Of a DNA stretch of 64,000 bases, positions 30,588 through 39,565 are shown piece after piece; the first letter of the stretch is position 1; the number at the start of each line of letters is the position of its first letter. A model generated the notes under the pieces. That model was not told the DNA's origin. It was given only the letters and a program-made list of their open reading frames with translations, and did no database searches. The DNA is from Pseudomonas graminis (lineage in GTDB: Bacteria > Pseudomonadota > Gammaproteobacteria > Pseudomonadales > Pseudomonadaceae), in contig NZ_CP053746.1 in the NCBI RefSeq assembly GCF_013201545.1, positions 2,755,001 through 2,819,000 of the forward strand. The letters are read 5' to 3'. The translations under genes and the position numbers were made by a program.

Positions 30588-32297
30588 ATGCGCATCGAAC
30601 CACGCGAGTTACCTGACACCTTGCCTTTTCTTGGCGATCTGCCGCCCTTGCTCACCCGGTTGTACGCAGCACGCGGTGTGGCCTCGGAGGCAGAGCTCGA
30701 CAAGGGCCTAGCCCGGTTGATCCCCTATCAACAGCTCAAAGGCATCGACGCCGCCGTCGATCTGCTGGTGACGGCCTTTCAGCAGCGTCAGCGCATCCTC
30801 ATCGTCGGAGACTTCGATGCCGACGGCGCGACGGCCAGCACGGTCGGCGTGTTGGGCCTGCGCCTGCTGGGTGCGGCGCATGTGGACTACCTGGTGCCAA
30901 ACCGTTTCGAATTCGGTTACGGCCTGACACCGGAAATCGTTCAGGTCGCGCTTGAGCGCCAGCCCGAGCTGTTGATGACCGTGGACAACGGCATTTCCAG
31001 CGTCGAAGGTGTGGCGGCAGCGAAAGCAGCAGGCTTGCAGGTATTGGTCACCGACCATCATTTGCCTGGTCACGAATTGCCGGCGGCCGACGCCATCGTC
31101 AACCCGAACCAGCCCGGCTGCACGTTCCCGAGCAAGTCGCTGGCCGGTGTCGGCGTGATCTTTTATGTGTTGATGGCCTTGCGCGCGCGACTGCGAGACA
31201 TCGGCTGGTTCGAGGGCCGCGCTCAACCCAATCTGGGCGAGTTGCTGGATCTGGTGGCGCTGGGTAGCGTCGCTGACGTGGTGCCGCTGGATGCCAACAA
31301 TCGGATTCTGGTGCACCAGGGATTGATGCGCATCCGCGCCGGGCGTGCGCGTCCGGGGTTGCGCGCCATTCTCGAAGTGGCCCGTCGCGAGGCCTCGCGG
31401 ATCACCTCCACCGACCTGGGCTTCATCATCGGCCCGCGCCTGAACGCCGCCGGGCGTCTGGATGACATGAGCCTGGGCATCGAATGCCTGCTGTGTGATG
31501 ACGAGACCGAGGCGCGGGAAATGGCCGTGCGCCTTGACGAGCTCAATCAGGACCGCAAATCCATCGAACAGGGCATGCAACGAGAAGCGCTGGCCCAGCT
31601 CAAGGACCTGCCGCTGGAGTCGATGCCGTTCGGGCTGTGTCTGTTCGAGCCCGAGTGGCACCAGGGCGTGATCGGCATTCTGGCCTCGCGCATGAAAGAG
31701 CGTTATCACCGCCCGACCATTGCATTCGCCAGCGCCGGCGAGGGGGTGCTGAAAGGCTCGGCGCGTTCGGTGCCGGGCTTTCACATCCGCGATGCACTCG
31801 ATGCCGTGGCGGCGAGGCATCCCGAGCTGATCAGCAAGTTCGGCGGCCACGCGATGGCGGCCGGGCTGTCGCTGCCGGAGGGCAACTTCCCGGCATTTGC
31901 CGAGGCCTTCGACACCGAGGTTCGCCGCCAGCTCAAGGAAGAGGACCTGACCGGCCGGCTGTTGTCCGACGGCACCCTGGCGGTGGAAGAATTTCATCTG
32001 GAACTGGCCCGTGCCCTGCGCAACGCCGGCCCATGGGGACAGCATTTTCCCGAACCGTTGTTCCATGGCGTGTTTCAGCTGGTGGAGCAGCGAGTGGTCG
32101 GCGAGCGTCATCTGAAGATGGTACTCAAGACCGAGTGCGGCAGCGTGAAGCTTGAAGGCATCGCCTTCAGCGTCGATCGCGAGGTATGGCCCAACCCGAC
32201 GGTGCGCTGGGTCGAGCTGGCGTACAAGTTGGACCTGAACGAATTTCGCGGCAACGAAACCGTGCAATTGATGGTGGTTCACCTCTCACCACGCTGA
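30588..32297 (+). CDS. recJ: Single-strand 5'-3' exonuclease RecJ
   Basis: 569-residue exonuclease acting in RecFOR recombination and mismatch and base-excision repair. DHH-superfamily metal motifs are visible: VGDFDADGATA (motif I), MTVDNGISS, and VTDHHLPGHELP (the DHH motif). DHHA1 motifs include GPRLNAAGRLDD and the GGH in SKFGGHAMAAGL, and a C-terminal OB-like region ends LMVVHLSPR. Length is typical. A REP-like repeat cluster follows directly. Confidence 0.97.
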   Translation: MRIEPRELPDTLPFLGDLPPLLTRLYAARGVASEAELDKGLARLIPYQQLKGIDAAVDLLVTAFQQRQRILIVGDFDADGATASTVGVLGLRLLGAAHVDYLVPNRFEFGYGLTPEIVQVALERQPELLMTVDNGISSVEGVAAAKAAGLQVLVTDHHLPGHELPAADAIVNPNQPGCTFPSKSLAGVGVIFYVLMALRARLRDIGWFEGRAQPNLGELLDLVALGSVADVVPLDANNRILVHQGLMRIRAGRARPGLRAILEVARREASRITSTDLGFIIGPRLNAAGRLDDMSLGIECLLCDDETEAREMAVRLDELNQDRKSIEQGMQREALAQLKDLPLESMPFGLCLFEPEWHQGVIGILASRMKERYHRPTIAFASAGEGVLKGSARSVPGFHIRDALDAVAARHPELISKFGGHAMAAGLSLPEGNFPAFAEAFDTEVRRQLKEEDLTGRLLSDGTLAVEEFHLELARALRNAGPWGQHFPEPLFHGVFQLVEQRVVGERHLKMVLKTECGSVKLEGIAFSVDREVWPNPTVRWVELAYKLDLNEFRGNETVQLMVVHLSPR

Positions 32298-32330
32298 GCC
32301 CCGATCAACGTGCGGTGTGCTACTGACGCT

Positions 32331-32513
32331 TTCCCGGCTAAAGCCGGTTCCACGGGTGCACGCGTTGCTTTTTAGTGGGACCGGCTTTAGCCGGGAAGAG
32401 GCCTGTTTGAGCACCCTCAGTTTCGCAGCGCGACCCCCGACGCCTTTTCCGGCCAAAGCCAGTCCTACAGGTGCACGGGGTGTGTCAGCAGGACCGGCTT
32501 CAGCCGGTAAACG
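32331..32513. repeat. REP-like palindromic repeat cluster
   Basis: Two head-to-head pairs of the same palindromic unit: arms 32331-32354 and 32376-32398 (cccggctaaagccggt facing accggctttagccggg), then a more diverged pair at 32444-32469 and 32489-32513. Both pairs have similar spacing with ggtgcacg between arms. They fill the 300-base gap between recJ and the flavin reductase gene, as expected for Pseudomonas REP/BIME elements. No REP-associated transposase is in the window. Confidence 0.88.
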
Positions 32514-32597
32514 ACTGAACCCTCACTTCTCTCGGGTTGTCGACTAGGCTCAAGGTTCGCAACCTATGGAACCTGCCACACGATCTGAGAGGTCCCT

Positions 32598-33704
32598 ATG
32601 AGCCTGCTGCTTGAACCCTATACCCTTCGCCAACTGACACTGCGCAATCGCATTGTGGTTTCGCCAATGTGTCAGTACTCCTGCGCCGAGGGCCTGGCCA
32701 ACGACTGGCATCTGGTCCATCTGGGCAGCCGCGCGGTTGGCGGCGCCGGGCTGATCTTTACCGAAGCGGCGGCAGTTACCCAGGACGGTCGTATCACTCC
32801 GGAAGACCTCGGCATCTGGAACGACGAGCAGATCGCACCGCTGCAACGCATTACTCGCTTCATCGAGGCGCAAGGCGCGGTGGCCGGTATTCAGCTGTCC
32901 CATGCCGGACGCAAGGCCAGCACATGGCGTCCGTGGGTGAGCCAGAGCGGCGCTATCCCTGCCGACCAGGGCGGCTGGGCGACCTGGGGTCCGTCGGACA
33001 TCGCTTTCGATCCGAGTTACACCACGCCCACTGCGCTGGATGAAGCCCAGATTCAGGAGGTCATCAAAGCCTTCGCTGACGGTGCCAAACGTGCCTTGAC
33101 CGCAGGTTTCAAAGTGGTCGAAATCCACGCTGCCCACGGTTATCTGCTGCATCAGTTCCTGTCGCCGCTGAGCAACCAGCGTCAGGATCAATACGGTGGC
33201 TCCTTCGAAAACCGCATTCGTCTGACCCTGGAAATCACCAAAGCCGTGCGTGAAGTCTGGCCCGCGGAGCTGCCGGTGTTCGTGCGTGTCTCGGCCACCG
33301 ATTGGGTGGAGGGGGGGTGGAACGCGGATGAAACCGTCGAACTGGCCAAGCGCCTGAAAGAGTTGGACGTCGATCTGGTTGACGTGTCTTCCGGCGGTAC
33401 TGCAGCCAAAGCCGAGATTCCAGTGGGCCCGGGTTATCAAACCGAGTTCGCCGCTCGAGTGCGCAGTGAATCCGGCATTGCCACCGGCACCGTGGGCATG
33501 ATCACCGAACCCACCCAGGCCGACACCATTCTGCGGACGGGTCAAGCCGACCTGATTTTCCTCGCCCGTGAGCTGCTGCGCGATCCGTACTGGCCGCTGC
33601 AGGCCGACGAAGCCCTCGGTGGACGCCAGGCCACATGGCCTGCGCAATACCAGCGTGCAACGCACCGCGACCAGCCGATTCATGAGTCGGATTTGCGGGA
33701 TTGA
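32598..33704 (+). CDS. NADH:flavin oxidoreductase, old yellow enzyme (YqjM/XenA class)
   Basis: 368-residue FMN-dependent ene-reductase. It shows the YqjM/XenA-type N-terminus with SPMCQYSC (the Cys near residue 25 that tunes FMN), the substrate/FMN-binding HAGRKAS, the His pair in EIHAAHGYLLHQFLSP, and the late phosphate-binding region TGQADLIFLARELLRDP. Such enzymes reduce activated alkenes, nitro compounds or other xenobiotics; the physiological substrate here is not known. An AGAGGT site precedes the ATG. It stands alone, convergent with the hicB gene. Confidence 0.93.
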   Translation: MSLLLEPYTLRQLTLRNRIVVSPMCQYSCAEGLANDWHLVHLGSRAVGGAGLIFTEAAAVTQDGRITPEDLGIWNDEQIAPLQRITRFIEAQGAVAGIQLSHAGRKASTWRPWVSQSGAIPADQGGWATWGPSDIAFDPSYTTPTALDEAQIQEVIKAFADGAKRALTAGFKVVEIHAAHGYLLHQFLSPLSNQRQDQYGGSFENRIRLTLEITKAVREVWPAELPVFVRVSATDWVEGGWNADETVELAKRLKELDVDLVDVSSGGTAAKAEIPVGPGYQTEFAARVRSESGIATGTVGMITEPTQADTILRTGQADLIFLARELLRDPYWPLQADEALGGRQATWPAQYQRATHRDQPIHESDLRD

Positions 33705-33753
33705 GGCGCAGCCTCGGGACGCCTGTATAGGCTCTTCTCTGATAGATATAGGG

Positions 33754-34080
33754 TCAGATGGCTTGCCGAAGCAGGTCACTGACCCATTGGTTGATACTTT
33801 TGTGTGCCAACTCCGCCTGTGACGCCACGCTCGCATGCAACTCAGGTTCCAGCCGTAAGCTCAGCTTCCCGGAGTAGGTTTTTTGAGGTTCGCGCCCCAA
33901 GCGTTTGCAGACGTCCAGATAATCGTCTACCGCCTCCTCGAAGGCTGCGCGAAGCTCCTGTACCGACTGGCCGTGAAAGCCAATCACGCCTTTGACGCCC
34001 GCTACATGACCTACGAACAGGCCGTCCTCATCGCTGTAATTGATCCGGGCTGAGTAGCCTTTGTAATTCATGATGTTCAT
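33754..34080 (-). CDS. hicB: HicB-family antitoxin
   Basis: 108-residue protein with two parts. The N-terminal HicB-like fold (about 5-60) carries YSARINYSDEDGLFVGHV and GFHGQSVQELRAAFEEAVDDY. The C-terminal ribbon-helix-helix DNA-binding region (about 68-108) begins with KLSLRLEPELHASVA and contains the helix HKSINQWVSDLLRQAI. It would normally neutralise the HicA mRNA-interferase and repress the operon. Here it is intact, but the upstream hicA is only a fragment, so it is probably an orphan antitoxin. Its ATG overlaps the hicA stop (ATGA), preserving the original coupling. Confidence 0.92.
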   Translation of the reverse strand: MNIMNYKGYSARINYSDEDGLFVGHVAGVKGVIGFHGQSVQELRAAFEEAVDDYLDVCKRLGREPQKTYSGKLSLRLEPELHASVASQAELAHKSINQWVSDLLRQAI

Positions 34081-34262
34081 GGGTTGACTCCTGCGTGCTC
34101 AAGGAACACTCGCGCGTCTCGAACCTGGTAGGGTTTCGCCTTCTTATCTGGATGCGGGCGGTGGAAGGTAAACATGATACTGACAAGCCTCCGCCTAGGG
34201 ACATGCTGTAGGAAAAGGGGACGGGTCAACGCTCTGCCTTCCGAATCTATCGATACCCTCAC
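34077..34262 (-). pseudogene. hicA: hicA remnant (C-terminal end only)
   Basis: The last 32 codons (34175-34077) read MFTFHRPHPDKKAKPYQVRD and end FLEHAGVNP. This matches the C-terminal third of the longer HicA subfamily, in which FHRPHP and the KPYQVRDAR block are conserved. The frame extends upstream to 34262, but those residues do not resemble HicA, and the region carrying the usual catalytic histidine is absent. The open frame begins immediately after the ydcV stop, suggesting a deletion that joined foreign sequence to the hicA tail. Toxin activity is not expected. Confidence 0.75.
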
Positions 34263-35068
34263 TTGCCCCCACTCCCCGCCACGCTTTCCCCGCCCCGAGT
34301 CAGGTAGTACGCGCCGAGGATCGGCAGCATGGTCACCATCATTACGAGCATCGCCACCACATTGGTCACCGGCACGTCCCGTGGGCGGCTGAGTTGGTTG
34401 AGCAGCCAGAGGGGCAGCGTGCGCTCATGCCCGGCGGTGAAGGTGGTGACGATGATTTCGTCGAACGACAGGGCAAACGCCAGCATGCCGCCGGCCAGCA
34501 GCGCCGAGCCAAGGTTGGGCATGATGATGTAGCGGAATGTCTGCCAGCCGTCGGCGCCGAGGTCCATCGACGCTTCGATCAGGCTGTGGGACGTGCGGCG
34601 CAGGCGGGCGATGACGTTGTTGTAGACGATCACCACACAGAAGGTCGCGTGGCCGACAATGATGGTGAACAGGCCCGGCTCGATCCCCAGGGTCTTGAAT
34701 GCCGACAACAAGGCCAGCCCGGTGATGATGCCGGGCAGGGCGATGGGCAGAATCAGCATCAGCGAAATGCCGTCCTTGCCGAAGAAGTCCCTTCTGTACA
34801 ACGCCGCCGACGCCAGCGTGCCGAGCATCAGTGCGATCAGCGTGGCAGCGCAGGCGATTTGCAGCGACAGCTTGATCGACTCCAGCACGTCAGGCCGCGC
34901 GAACGCCACGCTGATCCACTTCAGGGTGAAGCCTTTCGGCGGGAAACTGAAAGCGGCGTCTTCGGTGTTGAAGGCGTAGACGAAGATGATCAGGATCGGA
35001 AAGTGCAGAAACACCAGTCCGCCCCAGGCGGCGATCTTCAGGCCCCACGACGCTTTTTCAGAGTGCAT
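34259..35068 (-). CDS. ydcV: ABC transporter permease, YdcV-like
   Basis: 269-residue inner-membrane permease with about six membrane segments. It carries the EAA loop for ATPase contact ([23 protein letters not shown]) and resembles PotC/YdcV. It starts inside the end of ydcU (11-base overlap), so the two are translationally coupled. With ydcU, ydcT and ydcS it forms one leftward operon for a binding-protein-dependent importer, by homology for putrescine or related compounds. Confidence 0.93.
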   Translation of the reverse strand: MHSEKASWGLKIAAWGGLVFLHFPILIIFVYAFNTEDAAFSFPPKGFTLKWISVAFARPDVLESIKLSLQIACAATLIALMLGTLASAALYRRDFFGKDGISLMLILPIALPGIITGLALLSAFKTLGIEPGLFTIIVGHATFCVVIVYNNVIARLRRTSHSLIEASMDLGADGWQTFRYIIMPNLGSALLAGGMLAFALSFDEIIVTTFTAGHERTLPLWLLNQLSRPRDVPVTNVVAMLVMMVTMLPILGAYYLTRGGESVAGSGGK

Positions 35069-36008
35069 CGAAAGCCCCCAGTCGTTTGACGATAGCGAGA
35101 TAGACCGCGATCAGCACAATAGGCACCAGCGTGAACGCCGCCGCCATGGGCATGTTGCCGATGGCGCCTTGCTGGGCGTACACCATGCTGCCAATGAAGT
35201 AGCCCGGCGGGCCGATCAGTTGCGGCACGATGAAATCCCCCAGCGTCAGCGAAAACGTGAAGATCGAGCCCGCCGCAATGCCCGGCACCGACATCGGCAG
35301 AATCACGTGCGTGAACGTCTGCCGAGGCGTGGCGCCGAGGTCGGCGGAGGCGTGCAGCAGTGAAGGCGGCAGGCGTTCGAGGGAGGCCTGAATCGGCAGG
35401 ATCATGAACGGCAGCCAAATGTAGACGAACACCAGAAAGCGCCCCAGGTGCGAGGTCGATAACGTGCTGCCGCCGACGCCGGGCACGCTCAACAGCCACT
35501 GCAACACCGGCGCCAACCCCAGATGCTGTACGAACCATTGCGCGACGCCGCCCTTGGCGAGCAGCAGTGTCCATGCGTATGCCTTGACGATGTAACTGGC
35601 CCACATCGGCATCATCACCGCGATGTAGAAAAACGCCTTGGTTTTGCCGGTGGTGTAGCGCGCCATGTAGTACGCGATGGGGAAGGCGACGACCGCGCTG
35701 GCGATGGACACCGCGACCGCCATGGTCAGGGTGCGCCGGATGACGTCGAAGTTGGCCGGGTTGAACAGCGCGCCGACGTTAGCCAGGGTCAGGTCCGGCG
35801 TCACGGTCATGCTGAAGTCGTCGAAGGTATAGAGGCCTTGCCACAACAGGCCCAGCAGCGAGCCGAGGTAAATCGCGCCAAACCAGAGCAGCGGCGGGAT
35901 CAGCAGAAGCGACAGGTACAGATTCGGGCGTCGATACAGCAGGCCGGAAAAACGCCGGAGTGGCGATTGCCGTTGCGTCGGCGCCGAGCCAGTGAACGTC
36001 TGAACCAT
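35058..36008 (-). CDS. ydcU: ABC transporter permease, YdcU-like
   Basis: 316-residue permease of the PotB/YdcU type: a long N-terminus, first membrane segment near 30-55, about six segments in all, and the EAA loop [23 protein letters not shown] 36008 is one base after the ydcT stop; the open frame continues upstream inside ydcT in another frame and was not used. It partners with YdcV to form the membrane channel. Confidence 0.93.
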   Translation of the reverse strand: MVQTFTGSAPTQRQSPLRRFSGLLYRRPNLYLSLLLIPPLLWFGAIYLGSLLGLLWQGLYTFDDFSMTVTPDLTLANVGALFNPANFDVIRRTLTMAVAVSIASAVVAFPIAYYMARYTTGKTKAFFYIAVMMPMWASYIVKAYAWTLLLAKGGVAQWFVQHLGLAPVLQWLLSVPGVGGSTLSTSHLGRFLVFVYIWLPFMILPIQASLERLPPSLLHASADLGATPRQTFTHVILPMSVPGIAAGSIFTFSLTLGDFIVPQLIGPPGYFIGSMVYAQQGAIGNMPMAAAFTLVPIVLIAVYLAIVKRLGAFDAL

Positions 36009-36009
36009 C

Positions 36010-37047
36010 TCAATGCGCCTCGCCCGGCGCGTCATGCAGCGCAACCATCGCCTCCCGCGCCCAGCGAACGGTAACGCGTTGCCCCGACGGGTAGCGCGCG
36101 CCGGTGTCCAGCCACTGATCGTTGGCCTGGCTGACTGTGAGCGTCTGGCCGTTGTCCAGTTTGACCTCGTAGCGGGTGGCACTGCCCTGATATTGAACGT
36201 CGTGCAGCACGCCGCTGACCTGAACCTCGTGGCTCGCCCCAACGCCCTCGGCAAACCGAATATGCTCCGGCCGAATGGAAAACGCGCCCGGGCTGCCGCT
36301 CAACGCCTGGGCCAGTTCGCCGCGCACAACGTTGGAGGTGCCCACGAATTCCGCCACAAAGGTCGTCGCTGGTTTCATGTACAGATTGCGCGGCGTATCA
36401 ACTTGTTCGATACGGCCCTTATTGAACACCGCGACCCGGTCCGACATCGACAGCGCTTCGGTCTGGTCGTGGGTGACGAAGATGAACGTGATGCCCAGCT
36501 GGCGCTGCAGTTTCTTCAGCTCGCTCTGCATTTGTTCGCGCAACTTCAGGTCGAGGGCGCCGAGGGGTTCGTCGAGCAGGAGCACCCGCGGCCGATTGAC
36601 CAGCGCGCGCGCCAGGGCCACACGCTGGCGCTGGCCGCCGGACAGTTGCACGGGTTTGCGCGCACCATAGCCATCGAGCGCGACCATGTTCAGGGCCTCG
36701 TCGGCCCGCTTGATTCGTTCGGCCTTGCCGACGCCTTTGACTTTCAGGCCGTAGGCGACGTTGTCCCGTACGTTCATGTGCGGGAACAACGCGTAGTCCT
36801 GAAACACGGTGTTGACGTCACGCTGATAGGGCGGCAACCCGGCCGCTTCCTGGCCATGAATGCGGATCGAGCCGGCGCTGGGTTGCTCGAAGCCGGCGAT
36901 CAGGCGCAGGCAGGTGGTCTTGCCGGAGCCCGAGGGGCCGAGCATGGAAAAGAACTCGCCGTCCTCGATATCGATGGACACCCGGTCCACGGCTTTCACC
37001 GCGCCGAACAGCCGAGAGACCTGAGTGAACTGGACAGCGTGAGTCAT
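36010..37047 (-). CDS. ydcT: ABC transporter ATP-binding protein, YdcT/PotA-like
   Basis: 345-residue cytoplasmic ATPase. Walker A is GPSGSGKTT near residue 38, the signature LSGGQRQRVALARAL, Walker B VLLLDEPLGALD, and the switch histidine lies in VTHDQTEAL. A C-terminal TOBE domain (about 270-340) is present, as in PotA and related polyamine/Fe importers. It lies between ydcS (3 bases) and ydcU (1 base), so the four genes form a tightly packed operon. Confidence 0.95.
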   Translation of the reverse strand: MTHAVQFTQVSRLFGAVKAVDRVSIDIEDGEFFSMLGPSGSGKTTCLRLIAGFEQPSAGSIRIHGQEAAGLPPYQRDVNTVFQDYALFPHMNVRDNVAYGLKVKGVGKAERIKRADEALNMVALDGYGARKPVQLSGGQRQRVALARALVNRPRVLLLDEPLGALDLKLREQMQSELKKLQRQLGITFIFVTHDQTEALSMSDRVAVFNKGRIEQVDTPRNLYMKPATTFVAEFVGTSNVVRGELAQALSGSPGAFSIRPEHIRFAEGVGASHEVQVSGVLHDVQYQGSATRYEVKLDNGQTLTVSQANDQWLDTGARYPSGQRVTVRWAREAMVALHDAPGEAH

Positions 37048-37050
37048 CGC

Positions 37051-38202
37051 CTAACGCCCACCCATGATCGCAATGTAATCCTGAGTCCAGCGGCTATACG
37101 GCACGTATTTGCCGCCCTCGGCCTGGGGTGTTTTCCAGAAGGCGATCTTGTCGAACAGGTCGAATCCGTTGGTCTCGCAGCCCTCGGCGCCCAGCAGTTC
37201 GTTGCCCTTGCACGCTTCAGGCACCACCGGCAGGGAGCCGAACCAGGCCGCAACGTCGCCCTGAACTTTCGGTTGCAGCGACCAGTTCATCCATTTGTAG
37301 GCGCAGTTGGGGTGTTTGGCCTCGGCGTGCAACATCGTCGTATCGGCCCAGCCGGTGGCGCCTTCCTGGGGGATGGTCGAGGCGACGGGCTGCTTGTCGG
37401 CGACCAGCCCGTTGACCATGTAACCCCACGAACTGGACGCCGCCACGCCTTCGTTTTTCACGTCGCTCATCTGCACCGTCGCGTCATGCCAGTAGCGATG
37501 AACCAGCGGCTGCTGGGCGCGAAGCAGGTCGAGCACGGCTTTGTACTGGGTCTCGGTGAGCTGGTAAGGGTCGACAATGTTCAATTCCGGCTTGGCGGTC
37601 TTCAGATACAGCGCGGCGTCGGCGATGTAGATCGGCCCGTCGTAAGCCTGGACCCGACCCTTGTTCGTTTTGCCGTCGGGCAAATCCTGTGGCTCGAACA
37701 CCACGCTCCAGCTCACCGGCGGCGTCTTGAATACGTTGGTGTTGTACATCAGCACGTTCGGGCCCCACTGGTAGGGCGTGCCGTACGTTTTGTTCTCGAC
37801 TGTGTACCAGGGCCCGTCTTTCAGGCGCGGGTCGAGGGTTTTCCAGTTCGGGATCAGCGTGGGGTCGATGGGCTGCACCCGCTTGCCGGCGATCAGGCGC
37901 AAGGACGCGTCTCCCGAGGCGGTGACCAGGTCATAGCCGCCCTTGGTCATCAGGCTGACCATCTCGTCGGAGGTCGCGGCGGTCTTGACGTTGACCTTGC
38001 AGCCAGTCTCCTGTTCGAAGCCGGTCACCCAGTCGTAGGCCTTGTCGCTTTCGCCGCGCTCGATATACCCCGGCCACGCCACGATATCCAGTTGTCCCTC
38101 GCCATCGCCCACTGCCGTGAGTGCTTCAGCGGCCTGCACCGCACCACTGGTGAATAGGGCGCTGATCACGGCGCTCAGAATCGCGGTCTTGTGCACGGAC
38201 AT
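37051..38202 (-). CDS. ydcS: Periplasmic binding protein, YdcS-like (polyamine type)
   Basis: 383-residue periplasmic protein with a clean signal peptide (about 1-24, ending AVQAAE). It is strikingly like E. coli YdcS: shared blocks include VNVKTAATSDEMVSLMTKGG, YDLVTASGDASLRLI, AYDGPIYIADAALYLKT, MNWSLQPKVQGDVAAWFGSL and the C-terminal RWTQDYIAIMGGR. E. coli YdcSTUV is implicated in putrescine uptake, and YdcS was also reported to have polyhydroxybutyrate-synthase activity. The substrate here is inferred, not shown. The start at 38202 has a GAGGCAACCCC region upstream. It is the first gene of the operon. Confidence 0.94.
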   Translation of the reverse strand: MSVHKTAILSAVISALFTSGAVQAAEALTAVGDGEGQLDIVAWPGYIERGESDKAYDWVTGFEQETGCKVNVKTAATSDEMVSLMTKGGYDLVTASGDASLRLIAGKRVQPIDPTLIPNWKTLDPRLKDGPWYTVENKTYGTPYQWGPNVLMYNTNVFKTPPVSWSVVFEPQDLPDGKTNKGRVQAYDGPIYIADAALYLKTAKPELNIVDPYQLTETQYKAVLDLLRAQQPLVHRYWHDATVQMSDVKNEGVAASSSWGYMVNGLVADKQPVASTIPQEGATGWADTTMLHAEAKHPNCAYKWMNWSLQPKVQGDVAAWFGSLPVVPEACKGNELLGAEGCETNGFDLFDKIAFWKTPQAEGGKYVPYSRWTQDYIAIMGGR

Positions 38203-38463
38203 GGTGGGGTTGCCTCTTGGTGGTTGTTTGGGCAGAGATCGGTGGTGCAGAGCGTAGTGCCCAGTTCGATCCTCGACAAACTTTGATGCAGCAAATACCG
38301 AGCCCATTCCAGCAGGCTGAGGCGCTTCAGTGAAAACCCTTCGTCACCCGGCGCAGGACACCCGGCCGCCGCAACATTCAGAAGCAAACCGGCCCAACGG
38401 GCGCAGGTGCCTTCGTCTTAACCTGCGGGTCGAATCGTCTGTCCCTCTTCTAAAGGTGAAGTC

Positions 38464-39225
38464 ATGAACACTCGTGGTTTACTCGATCAACTCTTGAAAT
38501 CCGGCCAGGACCTGCTGCAAAACAAGGCCGGCGCCCACGACAAGAGCGGCAACAACGGGCAGGGCGGTCTAGGTGATCTGCTTGGAAAAGTCAGCGGCGG
38601 CAAGTTGGGCAGTGGCATGGGCGGGAATTTGGGCGGTGGGCTGGGCGGGCTGCTCTCCGGTGCCGGTGGCGGTGCATTGGCGGCAGGCGCGATGGGCTTG
38701 CTGATGGGCAACAAAGGCGCACGCAAGCTGGGTGGCAAAGCGCTCACCTACGGCGGGCTCGCGGCCCTGGGCGTGCTGGCCTACAAGGCCTACGGCAACT
38801 GGCAGGCGAGTCAGGGTGTGGCGCAACCGGCTGAGCCGCAAACCGTGGACCGCGTGCCCCCGGCCCAGGTCGAACAGCACAGCGAGGCCATCTTGCGGGC
38901 GCTGGTGGCAGCGGCCAAGTCGGACGGGCATGTCGACGAGCGTGAACGCGAACTCATCGAAGGCGAATTCACCCGCATCACCGGCGACAACGAACTGCAG
39001 CAATGGCTGCACGCTGAACTCAACAAACCGCTGGACCCTGCCGACGTGGCCCGCGCAGCGCGAACCCCGGAAATCGCCGCCGAGATGTACCTGGCCAGTG
39101 TGATGATGGTCGACGAAGAACACTTCATGGAGCGTGCTTACCTGGACGAACTCGCCAAGCAGTTGAAACTCGATCCGGCGCTCAAAACCGAGCTTGAGCA
39201 TCAGGTTCGGCAGGCGCAGCCGTAA
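38464..39225 (+). CDS. TerB-like/YebE (DUF533) family protein
   Basis: 253-residue protein. The N-terminal half is Gly-rich and low in complexity (several GGLG-type runs at about 35-75), with a short hydrophobic stretch around 75-110. The C-terminal half is an acidic helical TerB-like domain with AKSDGHVDERERELIE and MMVDEEHFMERAYLDELAKQL, characteristic of the DUF533/YebE inner-membrane family. Annotations such as tellurite resistance derive from the TerB fold and are not evidence of that function. An AAAGGTGAAGTC site precedes the ATG. Divergent from ydcS. Confidence 0.88.
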   Translation: MNTRGLLDQLLKSGQDLLQNKAGAHDKSGNNGQGGLGDLLGKVSGGKLGSGMGGNLGGGLGGLLSGAGGGALAAGAMGLLMGNKGARKLGGKALTYGGLAALGVLAYKAYGNWQASQGVAQPAEPQTVDRVPPAQVEQHSEAILRALVAAAKSDGHVDERERELIEGEFTRITGDNELQQWLHAELNKPLDPADVARAARTPEIAAEMYLASVMMVDEEHFMERAYLDELAKQLKLDPALKTELEHQVRQAQP

Positions 39226-39275
39226 GCGGTCAGTCTCTGCCGCATCGGTTACAAAAAACTGAGTGCCTGCAAGTC

Positions 39276-39489
39276 CCCCGGGTCAGCCCCCATAATCATT
39301 GGAGACTGACCCGCATTCCTCTCCCGCACTCCAAAAGTCCCATTCATACATCCGCCTTCAACGCATTCGTACCATCAAGCAACGCCACATCAAGCCGATA
39401 GCGTGTAAGACACTTCCGATCTGGCTGTGCGATATGGCGTTTTCCTTGTCGGAAACGGCCCGTTTATTGGGAAGTCACTAAGCTATACT
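39276..39489 (+). promoter_or_regulatory. Region upstream of wspA: possible -10 and inverted repeats
   Basis: In the 340-base gap before wspA, gggtcag and ctgaccc form an inverted repeat over a 20-base loop (39280-39312), and tttcc-ttgtc-ggaaa is a short palindrome (39441-39455). TATACT (39484-39489) could be a -10 for the wsp operon; no clear -35 was found. Nothing else supportable was seen in the gap. Confidence 0.35.
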
Positions 39490-39565
39490 CCCGCTCGTTT
39501 TGGACCGTTCGTCGGTCCGCTTCTTGAACCCGGTCATGCCGGCGTTGAACCCTTGAGGGCTGACT

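Noticed and set aside
36013..38157. A forward open frame of 714 codons opposite ydcT and ydcS.
   Set aside because: It is the mirror frame of GC-rich genes: no family motifs, no ribosome-binding site, and the reverse strand encodes clear PotA-like and YdcS-like proteins with all motifs.
38464..39225. Tellurite resistance as the function of the TerB-like protein.
   Set aside because: Only the fold is shared; no other ter genes are present and the family is DUF533/YebE-like.
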